Of a DNA stretch of 64,000 nt, positions 7,452-17,025 are shown in pieces; the first letter of the stretch is position 1, and each line of letters begins with the position of its first letter. The position numbers and the translations under genes are program-made. The stretch is from an uncultured Lachnospiraceae bacterium. GTDB lineage: Bacteria > Bacillota > Clostridia > Lachnospirales > Lachnospiraceae. Where the stretch lies: assembly GCA_900546495.1 (NCBI GenBank), contig URDN01000003.1:56653-120652 (forward strand), in the 5' to 3' direction. The notes beneath the pieces are model-generated. The model made no database searches. It saw only the letters and a list, made by a program, of their open reading frames with translations, and was not told where the DNA came from.

Positions 7452-10100
7452 ATGAAAGAAATGTATCAGCTGACCGCAACGCAGGTTATGGACCGCTTTA
7501 ACAGTTCCACGCAGGGACTGACATCTACTCAGGCAGAGGAACGCCACCGCACATCCGGATGGAACGAACTGACCGCTGCAAAACCGAAACCTTTATGGAA
7601 ACTTTTTCTGGAACAATTTCAGGATTTTCTTGTAATCATTCTCATAATCGCAGCTATTATATCCGGACTGCTTGGTGACGCGGAAAGCGCCGCCGTTATT
7701 CTCGTTGTTATCGCATTAAATGCCATACTTGGAACGGTACAGACCCGACAGGCAGAACGTTCCTTAAACAGTCTGAAAAACCTATCCGCGCCAAAAGCTT
7801 CCGTACTTCGTGACGGATCCGTCCTGCAGCTTCCTGCCAGAGAACTGGTTCCCGGTGATATCGTCCTTTTGGAAGCAGGAGATATCGTTCCTGCAGATGG
7901 TCGGATCATCGAATGTATCAGTTTAAAAATTGATGAAAGTGCCCTGACCGGAGAGAGCCTCAGTGTGGATAAAATCATTGATGCGATTCCCGAGCAGGCA
8001 GCTTTGGGCGATCGGAGAAATATGGTCTTTTCCGGCAGTTTTATTACCAACGGTCGTGGAAAAATCATTATTACAGATATTGGCATGCACACAGAGGTCG
8101 GTAAAATTGCGAATCTTTTGCACAATACATCTGCAAAGCGAACCCCGCTGCAAACTTCCCTTGATTCTTTCGGGAAAAAGCTGTCTATTGCCATTTTAAT
8201 CTTTTGCGGCATTTTGTTCGGAATGAGTGTCTTTCGCGGAGAATCTATCGGAAATGCCTTTTTGTTTGCAGTTGCTCTGGCAGTTGCAGCAATTCCAGAA
8301 GCATTAAGCTCCATCGTAACCATCGTTTTATCCTTTGGCACACAGAAAATGGCAAAAGAGCATGCCATTATCCGAAAACTTCAGGCAGTGGAGGGGCTTG
8401 GAAGCATTTCTGTCATTTGTTCAGATAAAACAGGAACTCTGACGCAAAATAAAATGACTGTGGAACACTATTATGTGAATGGTCAATCCATTCCTGCAAA
8501 TAAGATATCCCATTCCGATACTGCCAATAAACGGTTATATTTCGCCAGTGTATTGTGTAATGATGCAAAAATAGAAGATAAAAATATAGAAATCGGTGAT
8601 CCGACAGAAATTGCTCTGCTGCAAATGGAACCTCAGATGCACAGCACCATTTCAGAAATACAGGCAGAATACCCAAGAATTGACGAACTTCCCTTTGACA
8701 GTGAACGTAAAATGATGACAACACGGCATACATGTTCGAATTCTGAGCATACTACTGATTCTGAAGCAAAACAGTTTCTAATTGTAAAAGGTGCAGTTGA
8801 TGTACTGCTGCAAAGAACCGATTCCATTTGGACCAAAAATGGCACAATTTCATTGAACCCAGAAGAACAAAATCGTATTCAACTGCAGAATCAGAAATAT
8901 TCCGAACAGGGATTGCGTGTCCTTGCCTTCGCTTACCGGGAACTGTCTGACCTATCCGGCATAGACAAACTTACTTTTAATGATGAATATCATCTGACAT
9001 TTCTTGGTCTGATTGCCATGATGGATCCGCCGCGCCCGGAATCCAAAAATGCAGTAGCAACCTGCATCAAAGCGGGCATTCGCCCGGTCATGATTACTGG
9101 AGACCATATTTTGACTGCATCCGCTATTGCCAAACGAATTGGTATTCTGACCCCGGGCACAAAAGCATGTGAAGGTGCCGCCCTCGATACTATGTCAGAT
9201 CAGGAATTGCAGGAACTGGTTCCAGAAATATCCGTTTATGCCAGAGTTTCACCAGAACATAAAATCCGCATTGTTCGGGCATGGCAGGCACGGGGAAATA
9301 TTGTTGCCATGACAGGAGACGGTGTCAATGATGCTCCGGCACTAAAACAAGCAGATATTGGTGTTGCTATGGGAAACACCGGAACAGAAGTCGCAAAGGA
9401 TGCTGCAGACATGGTTCTGACCGATGACAATTTTTCCACGATTGTATCTGCTGTAAAAAATGGTAGAAATCTATATCAAAACATTTTACATGCCATTGAG
9501 TTTTTATTATCCGGAAATCTGGGTGCCATTCTGACCGTTTTAGCAGCATCCCTTGCCAGACTTCCGGTTCCATTTGCACCGGTACATTTGCTTTTTATCA
9601 ATTTACTGACAGACAGCCTTCCGGCAATTGCCCTTGGACTGGAACCACACACAGACGATGTAATGAAAGAACATCCTAGAGCTGCCACAGGTTCCATTTT
9701 AACCTCTTCTTTTCTGAAAAAAATCGGTTTAGAAGGACTTGTAATCGGAGCCGTAACAATCTGTTCCTTCCTCACGGGTTTGTATCGGGGAAACGCAGTA
9801 CTTGCCAGTACCTGTGCGTTTGGTACGCTTTGCCTTGCACGGTTGTTTCATGGATTTAACTGCAAATCCGAAAAACCTGTTTTATTTACGGAAAAGATGT
9901 TTCACAGTAAATGGCTGCTTGGCGCATTTGCATTTGGTGCAGCTTTGATTACTGGTGTGCTGACGTATCCGGGATTGCAGGAGCTCTTTAAAGTACAAAC
10001 ACTGACAATGCCACAGCTTGGTATGGTGTATTTGTACGCATTTTTGAGTCTGCCGATTATTCAGTTTTTTAAATGGATAAAAAGCAGAAGAAAAGCATAA
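7452..10100 (+). CDS. P-type cation ATPase (P2-type), probable Mn2+/Ca2+ exporter
   Basis: An 882-residue P-type ATPase of the SERCA/PMCA-like branch, in the cell membrane. Visible parts are the actuator TGES loop (about residue 167), phosphorylated Asp325 in DKTGTLT, hinge motif TGDGVNDAP (Asp623) and about ten membrane segments. In M4 the calcium-pump PEGL is PEAL (Glu283), and M6 has NLLTDSLPAIALG with its Asp. AGGAGG lies before the ATG at 7452; the ATG at 7428 lacks one. The Mn2+ riboswitch upstream suggests manganese efflux, as for Lactococcus YoaB; calcium is the alternative. Confidence 0.92.
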   Translation: MKEMYQLTATQVMDRFNSSTQGLTSTQAEERHRTSGWNELTAAKPKPLWKLFLEQFQDFLVIILIIAAIISGLLGDAESAAVILVVIALNAILGTVQTRQAERSLNSLKNLSAPKASVLRDGSVLQLPARELVPGDIVLLEAGDIVPADGRIIECISLKIDESALTGESLSVDKIIDAIPEQAALGDRRNMVFSGSFITNGRGKIIITDIGMHTEVGKIANLLHNTSAKRTPLQTSLDSFGKKLSIAILIFCGILFGMSVFRGESIGNAFLFAVALAVAAIPEALSSIVTIVLSFGTQKMAKEHAIIRKLQAVEGLGSISVICSDKTGTLTQNKMTVEHYYVNGQSIPANKISHSDTANKRLYFASVLCNDAKIEDKNIEIGDPTEIALLQMEPQMHSTISEIQAEYPRIDELPFDSERKMMTTRHTCSNSEHTTDSEAKQFLIVKGAVDVLLQRTDSIWTKNGTISLNPEEQNRIQLQNQKYSEQGLRVLAFAYRELSDLSGIDKLTFNDEYHLTFLGLIAMMDPPRPESKNAVATCIKAGIRPVMITGDHILTASAIAKRIGILTPGTKACEGAALDTMSDQELQELVPEISVYARVSPEHKIRIVRAWQARGNIVAMTGDGVNDAPALKQADIGVAMGNTGTEVAKDAADMVLTDDNFSTIVSAVKNGRNLYQNILHAIEFLLSGNLGAILTVLAASLARLPVPFAPVHLLFINLLTDSLPAIALGLEPHTDDVMKEHPRAATGSILTSSFLKKIGLEGLVIGAVTICSFLTGLYRGNAVLASTCAFGTLCLARLFHGFNCKSEKPVLFTEKMFHSKWLLGAFAFGAALITGVLTYPGLQELFKVQTLTMPQLGMVYLYAFLSLPIIQFFKWIKSRRKA

Positions 10101-10140
10101 TCATTGATAGTTTATCACAAAATATAAAGAGGTACTTAAA

Positions 10141-11286
10141 ATGAATCTTCGAAATTTTATCGAAAAAAACAAATATTTACTGTTGATCATTGCATTTTTA
10201 CTTATCCTGCTCCTTGGAAAAACAAACACTGAATGGAACCTGCTGCATACTATTTGGGAAATCCTGCTGCCATTCCTGATTGGCTGCATTCTGGCATTTA
10301 TCCTGAATATTCCCATGCGCTTTATCGAAAAAAAACTACTCCGACAAAAATCGAACAGACACCGAACATCAATTCGAATCATCAGTTTTTTATTAACGCT
10401 GTTGATCGTAGTTGCTATCATCTGGCTGATCCTGTTTTTTATGATTCCACAACTGTCACACAGTTTTTTAATGCTTAGTGAAAATATCAAAGATTTTGTA
10501 CCACAATTTCAATCCAGTATAGAACGCCTGAACAAAAATATTCCACTGATCAGACATTTGGCTGAAACACAAACTTTCGATACGCAACAATTACTACAAA
10601 CAATCTCAGATTTTCTGAAAGACAGCGCCAAATCGATTACCGGTTCCACCATTTCTGCCATCGGTTCGGTATTTCAGGGAATTGTAACCGGATTTCTGGC
10701 GTTTGCTTTTGCCTGCTACCTGCTATTTCAAAAAGAAAAACTGCAAATGCAGGTAAAAAAAGTAATTTATGCATTTTGTTCTGAAGAAAGAGCAATAAAA
10801 CTTTTTGGTATCTGCAGTATGATTTCCAGAAGTTTTACACGCTTTTTCACCGGGCAGTGTCTGGAAGCACTGATCCTTGGCGGACTCTTTTTGCTGACAT
10901 TAACGATTTTCCGCATGCCTTATGCATTGCTGATCAGTGTCGTCATTGCATGTACTGCACTAATCCCAATATTTGGTGCTTTTGCCGGTTGTATTTTCGG
11001 AGTTTTTCTCATTTTTATCGTGAATCCGCAGCAGGCAGTTCTGTTTTTGATTCTGTTTTTTGTATTGCAGCAGATTGAAGGAAATCTGATCTATCCTCAT
11101 GTAGTAGGAAACTCTGTCGGATTGCCATCGATCTGGGTGCTGTTAGCGGTGATCGCTGGCGGCAAACTCATGGGAATCGTGGGAATGTTTCTGTTTATTC
11201 CGCTGGCATCGGTATGTTATACGTTATTCCGCCAGCTGGTATATGAAAAACTAAAGAAAAAACTGAATAAACATGGGACATCATAA
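10141..11286 (+). CDS. AI-2E-family (PerM/UPF0118) membrane transporter
   Basis: A 381-residue protein with about seven or eight membrane helices and a soluble loop (about residues 110-180) between the N-terminal pair and the C-terminal bundle. The tail shows the family pattern EGNLIYPHVVGNSVGLPSIWVLLAVIAGGKLMGIVGMFLFIP. The family includes proteins reported to export autoinducer-2 and others acting as Na+/H+ antiporters, so the substrate is open. It follows the ATPase by 40 nt on the same strand, so it may also respond to the manganese riboswitch. Confidence 0.88.
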   Translation: MNLRNFIEKNKYLLLIIAFLLILLLGKTNTEWNLLHTIWEILLPFLIGCILAFILNIPMRFIEKKLLRQKSNRHRTSIRIISFLLTLLIVVAIIWLILFFMIPQLSHSFLMLSENIKDFVPQFQSSIERLNKNIPLIRHLAETQTFDTQQLLQTISDFLKDSAKSITGSTISAIGSVFQGIVTGFLAFAFACYLLFQKEKLQMQVKKVIYAFCSEERAIKLFGICSMISRSFTRFFTGQCLEALILGGLFLLTLTIFRMPYALLISVVIACTALIPIFGAFAGCIFGVFLIFIVNPQQAVLFLILFFVLQQIEGNLIYPHVVGNSVGLPSIWVLLAVIAGGKLMGIVGMFLFIPLASVCYTLFRQLVYEKLKKKLNKHGTS

Positions 11287-11380
11287 AAACATACGATTAA
11301 AGCCCTTACAACGATTCACTTTATATTTATTAAAAATGCTATCTACGCATTGCACGGATTAGATTTTGTAATTTCTAAAA

Positions 11381-11422
11381 CTCATTCATACTGGGAACCA
11401 TAAAACGCTCAGTATGAATGAG
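11381..11422. terminator. Bidirectional hairpin between the permease gene and dtd
   Basis: CTCATTCATACTG (11381-11393) and CAGTATGAATGAG (11410-11422) form a perfect 13-bp stem. Read on the minus strand it is followed by TTTTAG, so it best serves dtd; on the plus strand no T-run follows. Confidence 0.65.
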
Positions 11423-11520
11423 AAGATTACCCTATTAAAGCAAAAATATATCAACTATGTATGCAGTATTTTATTATTACGTCCTTATTCTTTTTGAAGT
11501 GCTGCATAGATGCTTACCTA

Positions 11521-11973
11521 TCATTTTATAATTTCATCAGAATCCAGCACAATGGTAAATGGTCCGTCATTGAGCAGTTCAACCTTCATATCAGCGCCAA
11601 AACTTCCAGTCTCTACTACAGGAACCTCTTTTTGGCAAGCAGCAATGATATATTCGTATAAGCTGTTTGCGTGCTCCGGATTTCCTGCCTTGATAAAGGA
11701 CGGGCGATTTCCCTTTTTGCAGTCTGCATATAAAGTAAACTGAGAAATCAGCAGCAGTTCGCCATCTACGTCCTTAAGTGCCAGATTTGTCTTTCCATTT
11801 TCATCCTCAAAAATACGCATACCGATCAGTTTTTTGATCATTTTATCCGCGATCTCTGTATTATCTTCCTCCGAAACACCGATCAGAACCATAAATCCTT
11901 TTCCAATTTTTCCAATCACTTCGTTGTCTACTGTTACGGAAGCGTGCTGTACACGCTGAATTACAAATTTCAT
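11521..11973 (-). CDS. dtd: D-aminoacyl-tRNA deacylase Dtd
   Basis: A 150-residue enzyme that removes D-amino acids (and glycine) from mischarged tRNAs. It shows the two family signatures: SQFTLYAD (about residues 77-84) and the cis-Pro loop NDGPFT near residue 138, with GNRPSF between them. It starts [13 protein letters not shown] as the family does. It stands alone on the minus strand, with the likely terminator about 100 nt downstream. Confidence 0.96.
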   Translation of the reverse strand: MKFVIQRVQHASVTVDNEVIGKIGKGFMVLIGVSEEDNTEIADKMIKKLIGMRIFEDENGKTNLALKDVDGELLLISQFTLYADCKKGNRPSFIKAGNPEHANSLYEYIIAACQKEVPVVETGSFGADMKVELLNDGPFTIVLDSDEIIK

Positions 11974-12136
11974 AATTTCAAAAACCCTTTCTCTTTAAAC
12001 TAAAAAACCAAAACGTATCATACTTCTTTTTACTTATTCAAGAATATCGGTATCCCTTTTGCTACAAGATGCAATTCATGCAACACATAACATATTCCTC
12101 TTTGCGCCTCTATACAAAACAGATGTTCGAAAAAGG

Positions 12137-12165
12137 TTTACCTGTCTGTAATTATATGCTATTAT
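12137..12165 (+). promoter_or_regulatory. Candidate promoter of the TtcA-like gene
   Basis: TTTACC (12137-12142), a 17-nt spacer and TATTAT (12160-12165). A second TATAAT-like run lies 9 nt further on. Confidence 0.45.
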
Positions 12166-12216
12166 AGTATATAATTTTCAACACAAAATCAATATAGAAA
12201 CGGGGAAACAATATAT

Positions 12217-12942
12217 ATGAAATTGCAGCAGCTGCTAAGTCTTACCAGGAAAGCAGTAGATACTTATAAACTAATTGATGAGGGAGACCACATTGCCATC
12301 GGTGTATCCGGTGGAAAGGATTCCTTAGCCTTACTATATGCCCTGCACGGTCTGCAGCGTTTTTATCCGAAGCATTTTACCCTGACAGCAGTCAGCGTGG
12401 ATCTTGGCATGGAAGGATTTGATCTGAGTCCGGTGACACAGCTTTGTGAGGAACTTGGAGTTTCACATCATATCGTAAAAACGCAGATCGGACAGATCGT
12501 ATTTGAAGAACGCAAGGAGAAAAATCCATGTTCTCTGTGTGCTAAAATGCGAAAAGGCGCTTTATACAATGCAGTCAAAGAACTGGGATTTAATAAAGTA
12601 GCTTACGCCCATCACAAGGATGATTTTATCGAAACAATGATGATGTCCATGATTTACGAAGGACATTTTTACTGTTTTCCACCAAAAACGTATCTGAACC
12701 GCATAGAATTGACGATTATTCGTCCATTTTTGTATGTGGAAGAAGCAGATGTCATCGGTTTCAAAAATAAATACCACCTTCCGGTGGTAAAAAATCCATG
12801 TCCGGCAGACGGAGCAACCAGACGCGAATATGTCAAACAGCTCATCCGTTCTATCAACCATGAAAATCCGGGGGCAAAGACACGTTTGTTTACCGCATTG
12901 ATCAACGGGCATATCCCGGACTGGGAAGAGCAGAAAGACTGA
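12217..12942 (+). CDS. TtcA-family tRNA 2-thiolation ATPase
   Basis: A 241-residue PP-loop ATPase. The PP-loop SGGKDS is at residues 31-36. A CxxC pair (Cys105/Cys108, CSLCAKMRKGALYN) and a third cysteine in NPCPADGATRR (about residue 195) match the iron-sulfur ligands of TtcA, which thiolates C32 of tRNA. The downstream TRREYVKQLI helix is also typical. It is shorter than E. coli TtcA (311 aa), as Clostridial members are. The target base is inferred from family. Confidence 0.85.
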   Translation: MKLQQLLSLTRKAVDTYKLIDEGDHIAIGVSGGKDSLALLYALHGLQRFYPKHFTLTAVSVDLGMEGFDLSPVTQLCEELGVSHHIVKTQIGQIVFEERKEKNPCSLCAKMRKGALYNAVKELGFNKVAYAHHKDDFIETMMMSMIYEGHFYCFPPKTYLNRIELTIIRPFLYVEEADVIGFKNKYHLPVVKNPCPADGATRREYVKQLIRSINHENPGAKTRLFTALINGHIPDWEEQKD

Positions 12943-13046
12943 TATTTTTAGTATCAGCAGCAAAATTTTTCCCTTTCTTTTTATAAATAAAAAAACAGAA
13001 CACAAACATCATTATTATAAATTACTTTAAGAAAGAATGGTTTTAT

Positions 13047-14117
13047 ATGAAAGAACGAAAATACAGTGACCAGATTAATATTGACAACGAACAAAAACTC
13101 CGTGCACTGGTAGCTGAACTGCCACGTTTCTGCCGGGAATATTTTATCGGCATTGAGCCATCAACATCTTCCCGGACGCGAATTGCCTATGCCTATGACC
13201 TTGGCGTTTTTTTCCACTATCTGCATGAAAATAATGCCGCAATGGAGAAAATGGAGATTGTTGATTTCCCCATTGACATTTTAGAGCAGATCACACCGAT
13301 GGATATTGAAGAATATCTGCAATATCTGAAGTTTTATCATCATAATGGGAAAGAATATAGCAATGATGAGCGTGGTCAGATGCGAAAACTTGCCTGCCTG
13401 CGCAGTTTTTATAATTATTTCTTCCGCAAGGAGATCATCGAAAAAAATCCTGCCGCACTGGTGAAAATGCCAAAACAGCATGAGAAAAATATTGTCCGGC
13501 TGGATGTGGATGAGATTGCGATTTTGCTGGATGAAGCAGAATCCGGAGATAAATTAACGGAACGCCAGAAGATTTATCACAACAAAACGAAAAAACGTGA
13601 CGTGGCGATTCTGACGCTTTTGCTTGGCACAGGAATCCGTGTATCCGAGTGTGTCGGTCTGGATCTGAATGATATTGATCCGAAAAACAACGGCATTAAG
13701 GTTCATCGGAAAGGTGGATCTGAGGTTATGGTTTATTTTGGGGATGAAGTGGCTGCAGCGCTGGATGTCTATCTGGATGAGCGACTGGATATGGAGCCGA
13801 AGGAAGGAAGTACCGAAGCGGTGTTCCTTTCCATGCAGAATAAACGAATCAATGTTCGAAGCGTAGAAAATCTGGTCAAAAAATATTCCCGCCTTGTTAC
13901 AACGGTAAAAAATATCACACCACACAAACTGCGCAGTACTTATGGCACAACACTTTATCAGGAAACCGGCGATATTTACCTTGTCGCCGATGTGTTGGGA
14001 CACAAGGATGTCAATACGACCAAGAAACACTATGCGGCACAGGCGGACAGTAGACGCCGTATGGCAGCAAAAGCAGTCCGTCTGCGGGAAAAACAGCCGG
14101 ATTCTGATCAAGAGTAA
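13047..14117 (+). CDS. xerS: XerS-type tyrosine recombinase
   Basis: A 356-residue site-specific recombinase with the same length and N-terminal pattern as streptococcal XerS, which works alone to resolve chromosome dimers. A SAM-like core-binding domain covers about residues 1-150, and the catalytic domain holds Arg198 (GTGIRVSEC), His293 and Arg296 (HKLR), the GHKD histidine and nucleophile Tyr329. All catalytic residues are present. No dif-like palindrome is obvious just upstream. A truncated paralogue lies 5 kb away at 19062. Confidence 0.88.
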   Translation: MKERKYSDQINIDNEQKLRALVAELPRFCREYFIGIEPSTSSRTRIAYAYDLGVFFHYLHENNAAMEKMEIVDFPIDILEQITPMDIEEYLQYLKFYHHNGKEYSNDERGQMRKLACLRSFYNYFFRKEIIEKNPAALVKMPKQHEKNIVRLDVDEIAILLDEAESGDKLTERQKIYHNKTKKRDVAILTLLLGTGIRVSECVGLDLNDIDPKNNGIKVHRKGGSEVMVYFGDEVAAALDVYLDERLDMEPKEGSTEAVFLSMQNKRINVRSVENLVKKYSRLVTTVKNITPHKLRSTYGTTLYQETGDIYLVADVLGHKDVNTTKKHYAAQADSRRRMAAKAVRLREKQPDSDQE

Positions 14118-14233
14118 TATTCCTCATGTAAGCATCCTCATAAACAATGCAGATAACATATAAACTTGCAGCAGCTATCTAACAAATTTTGAAAAATCGG
14201 TGAAAAATCATGCATGAATTCGCAATCTTACCC

Positions 14234-14262
14234 TTGTGCATTATTTTTCAGTGTGCTATAAT
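14234..14262 (+). promoter_or_regulatory. Promoter of the thrS leader
   Basis: TTGTGC (14234-14239), 17-nt spacer and TATAAT (14257-14262), about 15 nt before the first base of the T-box stem I. Confidence 0.75.
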
Positions 14263-14276
14263 TTGATTCGATATTG

Positions 14277-14547
14277 AGAAAAGCGATGAAAGAACAAGTA
14301 CTGTATGCAGGAACATTCCAGAGAGAGCAGGATTGGTGGAAGCTGCTTATGAGAATCATACAGGAAGACCAGTCTTGAGCTGTGCGTGTAAAAAGATTTT
14401 GTCAAAACTGTTTTTCAGGACAGAATTTTTAAGCGTCACCGTCTTGCCGCGTTACAGGCTAAATCAAGTAAAACATTAAGGTGGAACCGTGTATGTATGC
14501 ACCCTTAAGTATATCTGGCAGCAGGTATATTTAAAGGTGCTTTTTTA
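14277..14547 (+). ncRNA. T-box riboswitch (threonine)
   Basis: A tRNA-sensing leader. Stem I starts near 14281 (GCGATGAAAGAACAAG), with the AGAGAG and GGTGGAAGCTGC elements. A candidate specifier codon ACC (Thr) is at 14368-14370 within GGAAGACCAGT. The T-box sequence AAGGTGGAACCGTG begins at 14478 and would pair with uncharged tRNA. The terminator pairs GCACC (14499-14503) with GGTGC (14536-14540), extended through TATAT, and is followed by TTTTTT. Uncharged tRNA-Thr should raise thrS expression. It fills most of the 477-bp gap before thrS. Confidence 0.93.
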
Positions 14548-14594
14548 GTTTATAGAAGTAACTCAATAAACAAAGGTTCTGGAAAGGAAAAACA

Positions 14595-16352
14595 ATGGTT
14601 AATTTTAAAGAAGATGAACAGTTAAACATGCTCAATCACTCCTGTGCCCATCTGATGGCTCAGGCTGTAAAGCACCTGTATCCGCAGGCAAAATTTTGGG
14701 TTGGACCGGTTGTAGCAGAGGGATTCTACTACGATATCGATCTTGGTGATGACGTTATCCGCGATGAGGATATCGCAGCTATCGAGAAAGAGATGAAAAA
14801 AGTTGCAAAATCCGGCAAAAAAATCGTTCGTCATGAGATTTCCAAAGAAGAAGCTATGGAAATGTTCAAAGATGACAGCTACAAACTGGATCTGATCTCC
14901 AATCTGGAGGATGGCAACATTTCCTGTTATACACAGGGTGATTTCACAGATCTCTGCCGTGGACCTCACGTAGACAACGTAAAATTATGCCGTCACTTCA
15001 AACTGATCAGACATTCCGGCGCTTACTGGAAAGGCGACAGCAAAAACAAAATGCTGCAGCGTATTTATGGTGTATGTTTCCCGACTGCTGAGGAGCTGGA
15101 AGCACACCTGCAGTTATTAGAGGAAGCAAAAGAGCGTGACCACAGAAAAATCGGTAAAGACATGGGTCTGTTCATGGTAGACGATCTGGTTGGACGTGGA
15201 CTTCCGATGTTCCTTCCGAAAGGATATGTGATCTGGCAGGAGCTGGAAAATTATATCAAAAACAAAGAGCGTAAACTTGGTTATCAGCACGTTATGACGC
15301 CATGTGTTGGTACGGTAGATCTGTATAAAACATCCGGACACTGGGATCACTACAAAGACAACATGTTCCCGGCAATGGAAGTTGAGGGAGAGTCCTTCGT
15401 ATTAAGACCGATGAACTGCCCGCATCATATGATGATCTATGCAAACAGAATCCATTCTTACAAAGATCTGCCGATCCGTATCGGTGAGATCGCACATGAC
15501 TTCCGTTTTGAAGCAAGTGGTACTTTAAAAGGTATCGAGCGTGGACGTCATTTCTGCCAGAATGATGCACATCTGTTTGTAACTCCGGAGCAGATCAAAG
15601 ATGAGTTCTCCAAAGTAGTAGACCTGATCTTCTCTACTTACAAAGATTTCGGTATCACAGATTACAGATGCGTACTGTCTCTGCGTGATCCGGAAGACAA
15701 AGAGAAATATCATGATGATGATGAAATGTGGAACAAAGCAGAAAATGCACTTCGTGAGGTTATGGATTCCCTTGGTATCGAGTATACAGAGGAAATCGGC
15801 GAGGCTGCTTTCTACGGACCGAAGCTTGACGTAAACGTAAAACCTGCTGTTGGTAATGAGTATACACTTTCTACCTGCCAGCTTGACTTCTGTCTGCCGG
15901 CTAAATTTGAGCTGACTTATGTAGACCGCGATGGCGAGAAAAAGACGCCGGTTGTACTTCACCGTGCAATCCTTGGTTCTCTGGATCGTTTCATGGCTTA
16001 CATCCTTGAGGAGACAAAAGGAAACCTGCCGACATGGTTAGCACCGGTTCAGGCACGTATCATGCCGGTTAAAACAGATGATCCGGAACTGAACGAGTAC
16101 GCTCAGAAAATCTATGATGCACTGGATGCAGCAAATGTTCGTGTCGAGCTGGATAACAGAGCAGAGAAACTTGGTTACCGTATGAGAGAAGGACAGGTTC
16201 AGAAAGTACCATACCTTCTTGTTATCGGTATGAAAGAAAAAGAGGACGGAACCGTTGCATACCGTCTCCATGGTCAGAAAGAGACAACTGTTCTTCCGTT
16301 AGACGAGTTTGTTGCAAAACTGACAACTGAAATCGAAACAAAAGCAAGATAG
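14595..16352 (+). CDS. thrS: Threonyl-tRNA synthetase without TGS domain
   Basis: A class II aminoacyl-tRNA synthetase of 585 residues that charges tRNA-Thr. It lacks the N-terminal TGS domain of the E. coli enzyme (642 aa) and starts directly in the editing domain, with metal-binding His15 and His19 (HSCAHLM) and the later CRGPHV. The catalytic domain follows (TSGHWDHYKDNMFP, LRPMNCPHHMMIY, CQLDF, HRAILGSLDRF), and the C-terminal anticodon-binding domain begins about residue 490. AAAGGAAAAA precedes the ATG. It is controlled by the T-box and followed by a terminator. Confidence 0.97.
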   Translation: MVNFKEDEQLNMLNHSCAHLMAQAVKHLYPQAKFWVGPVVAEGFYYDIDLGDDVIRDEDIAAIEKEMKKVAKSGKKIVRHEISKEEAMEMFKDDSYKLDLISNLEDGNISCYTQGDFTDLCRGPHVDNVKLCRHFKLIRHSGAYWKGDSKNKMLQRIYGVCFPTAEELEAHLQLLEEAKERDHRKIGKDMGLFMVDDLVGRGLPMFLPKGYVIWQELENYIKNKERKLGYQHVMTPCVGTVDLYKTSGHWDHYKDNMFPAMEVEGESFVLRPMNCPHHMMIYANRIHSYKDLPIRIGEIAHDFRFEASGTLKGIERGRHFCQNDAHLFVTPEQIKDEFSKVVDLIFSTYKDFGITDYRCVLSLRDPEDKEKYHDDDEMWNKAENALREVMDSLGIEYTEEIGEAAFYGPKLDVNVKPAVGNEYTLSTCQLDFCLPAKFELTYVDRDGEKKTPVVLHRAILGSLDRFMAYILEETKGNLPTWLAPVQARIMPVKTDDPELNEYAQKIYDALDAANVRVELDNRAEKLGYRMREGQVQKVPYLLVIGMKEKEDGTVAYRLHGQKETTVLPLDEFVAKLTTEIETKAR

Positions 16353-16454
16353 GATTCTGTTGAAAAGAATCTAAATGTGACAAGTTTAAAGGCTTTCTTA
16401 GCTGTTATTGCATAAAAGTAATAACTGGCAAAAAAATTCCTTACCGTAGATAAT

Positions 16455-16511
16455 AAAAAATGAGTTCTGCTTTCTGTATATAATGTACAGATAAGTGGAA
16501 CTCATTTTTAT
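16455..16511 (+). terminator. thrS terminator
   Basis: AAAAAATGAGTTC (from 16455) pairs with GAACTCATTTTTA (16498-16510), with an inner CTGTAT/ATGTACAG loop, and the 3' arm ends in a T-run. Confidence 0.7.
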
Positions 16512-16524
16512 GTATCTCTTTTAA

Positions 16525-16890
16525 TTAGGAATTCAGATCGGTGTTAACCTTGCAGAAGCTGCAAAAGATATCGAACATGCGACGTGGAAAGGTGAGGACG
16601 GTGTCTGTCCGCATTGCCATTCCAGAAACTTCTACATTGAGGGAGATGCAGTGGCAGTCTGCGGTCAGTGTGGTATCCGCGGTAAATTAGTGACAGAGGA
16701 TGGCAAGGTTCGCTTTACCTTTGATGAATCCCAGATTGAGCATGCACATGATACTTTAAGCGGTCAGTTCATTCATGCGGATGATATTCAGAATAATGAG
16801 AAAAATGCAGGTGCTGCTGCAAGAAGTGATGAATATAAAGCAAAAGTACAGCGTTATGCTGAGGCTATCACAGCAGTAAAACCGGAATAA
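16525..16890 (+). pseudogene. C-terminal remnant of a flavodoxin-type NADPH-FMN reductase with zinc ribbon
   Basis: An open frame of about 120 codons without an acceptable start. It begins right after a stop at 16522-16524 and reads GIQIGVNLAEAAKDIEHA, then a zinc-ribbon-like CPHCH ... CGQC module and a C-terminal ITAVKPE. This matches the tail of the flavodoxin-family oxidoreductases common in Lachnospiraceae; the flavin-binding N-terminal domain is missing. A GTG at 16651 could start a 79-residue piece but has no ribosome site. The join to unrelated DNA at about 16525 suggests a deletion. Confidence 0.7.
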
Positions 16891-16910
16891 TAAATTAAAA
16901 AAAATATAAC

Positions 16911-16959
16911 AGGAAAAGTCCGATATGTTGTTTTAACAACATACAGGGCTTTTCTTTTT
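16911..16959 (+). terminator. Terminator after the flavoprotein remnant
   Basis: AAAAGTCC (16913-16920) pairs with GGGCTTTT (16946-16953), with an inner ATGTTGTTTTAACAACAT palindrome, followed by CTTTTTGG. Confidence 0.75.
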
Positions 16960-17025
16960 GGTTATAATGTGATCAGTATTTTGATAACAGAGTTTTTTAC
17001 AAAATAATTTAGATATATAAAATGT

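Noticed and set aside
7619..8368. 249-codon minus-strand frame inside the P-type ATPase gene
   Set aside because: It mirrors the ATPase reading frame and has no family features.
12943..13046. dif site upstream of xerS
   Set aside because: In streptococci the site lies just upstream of xerS, but this spacer contains no 11-nt inverted arms around a 6-8 nt centre.
16651..16890. Independent 79-residue gene starting at GTG 16651
   Set aside because: The open frame and family similarity begin upstream at 16525; there is no ribosome site at the GTG.
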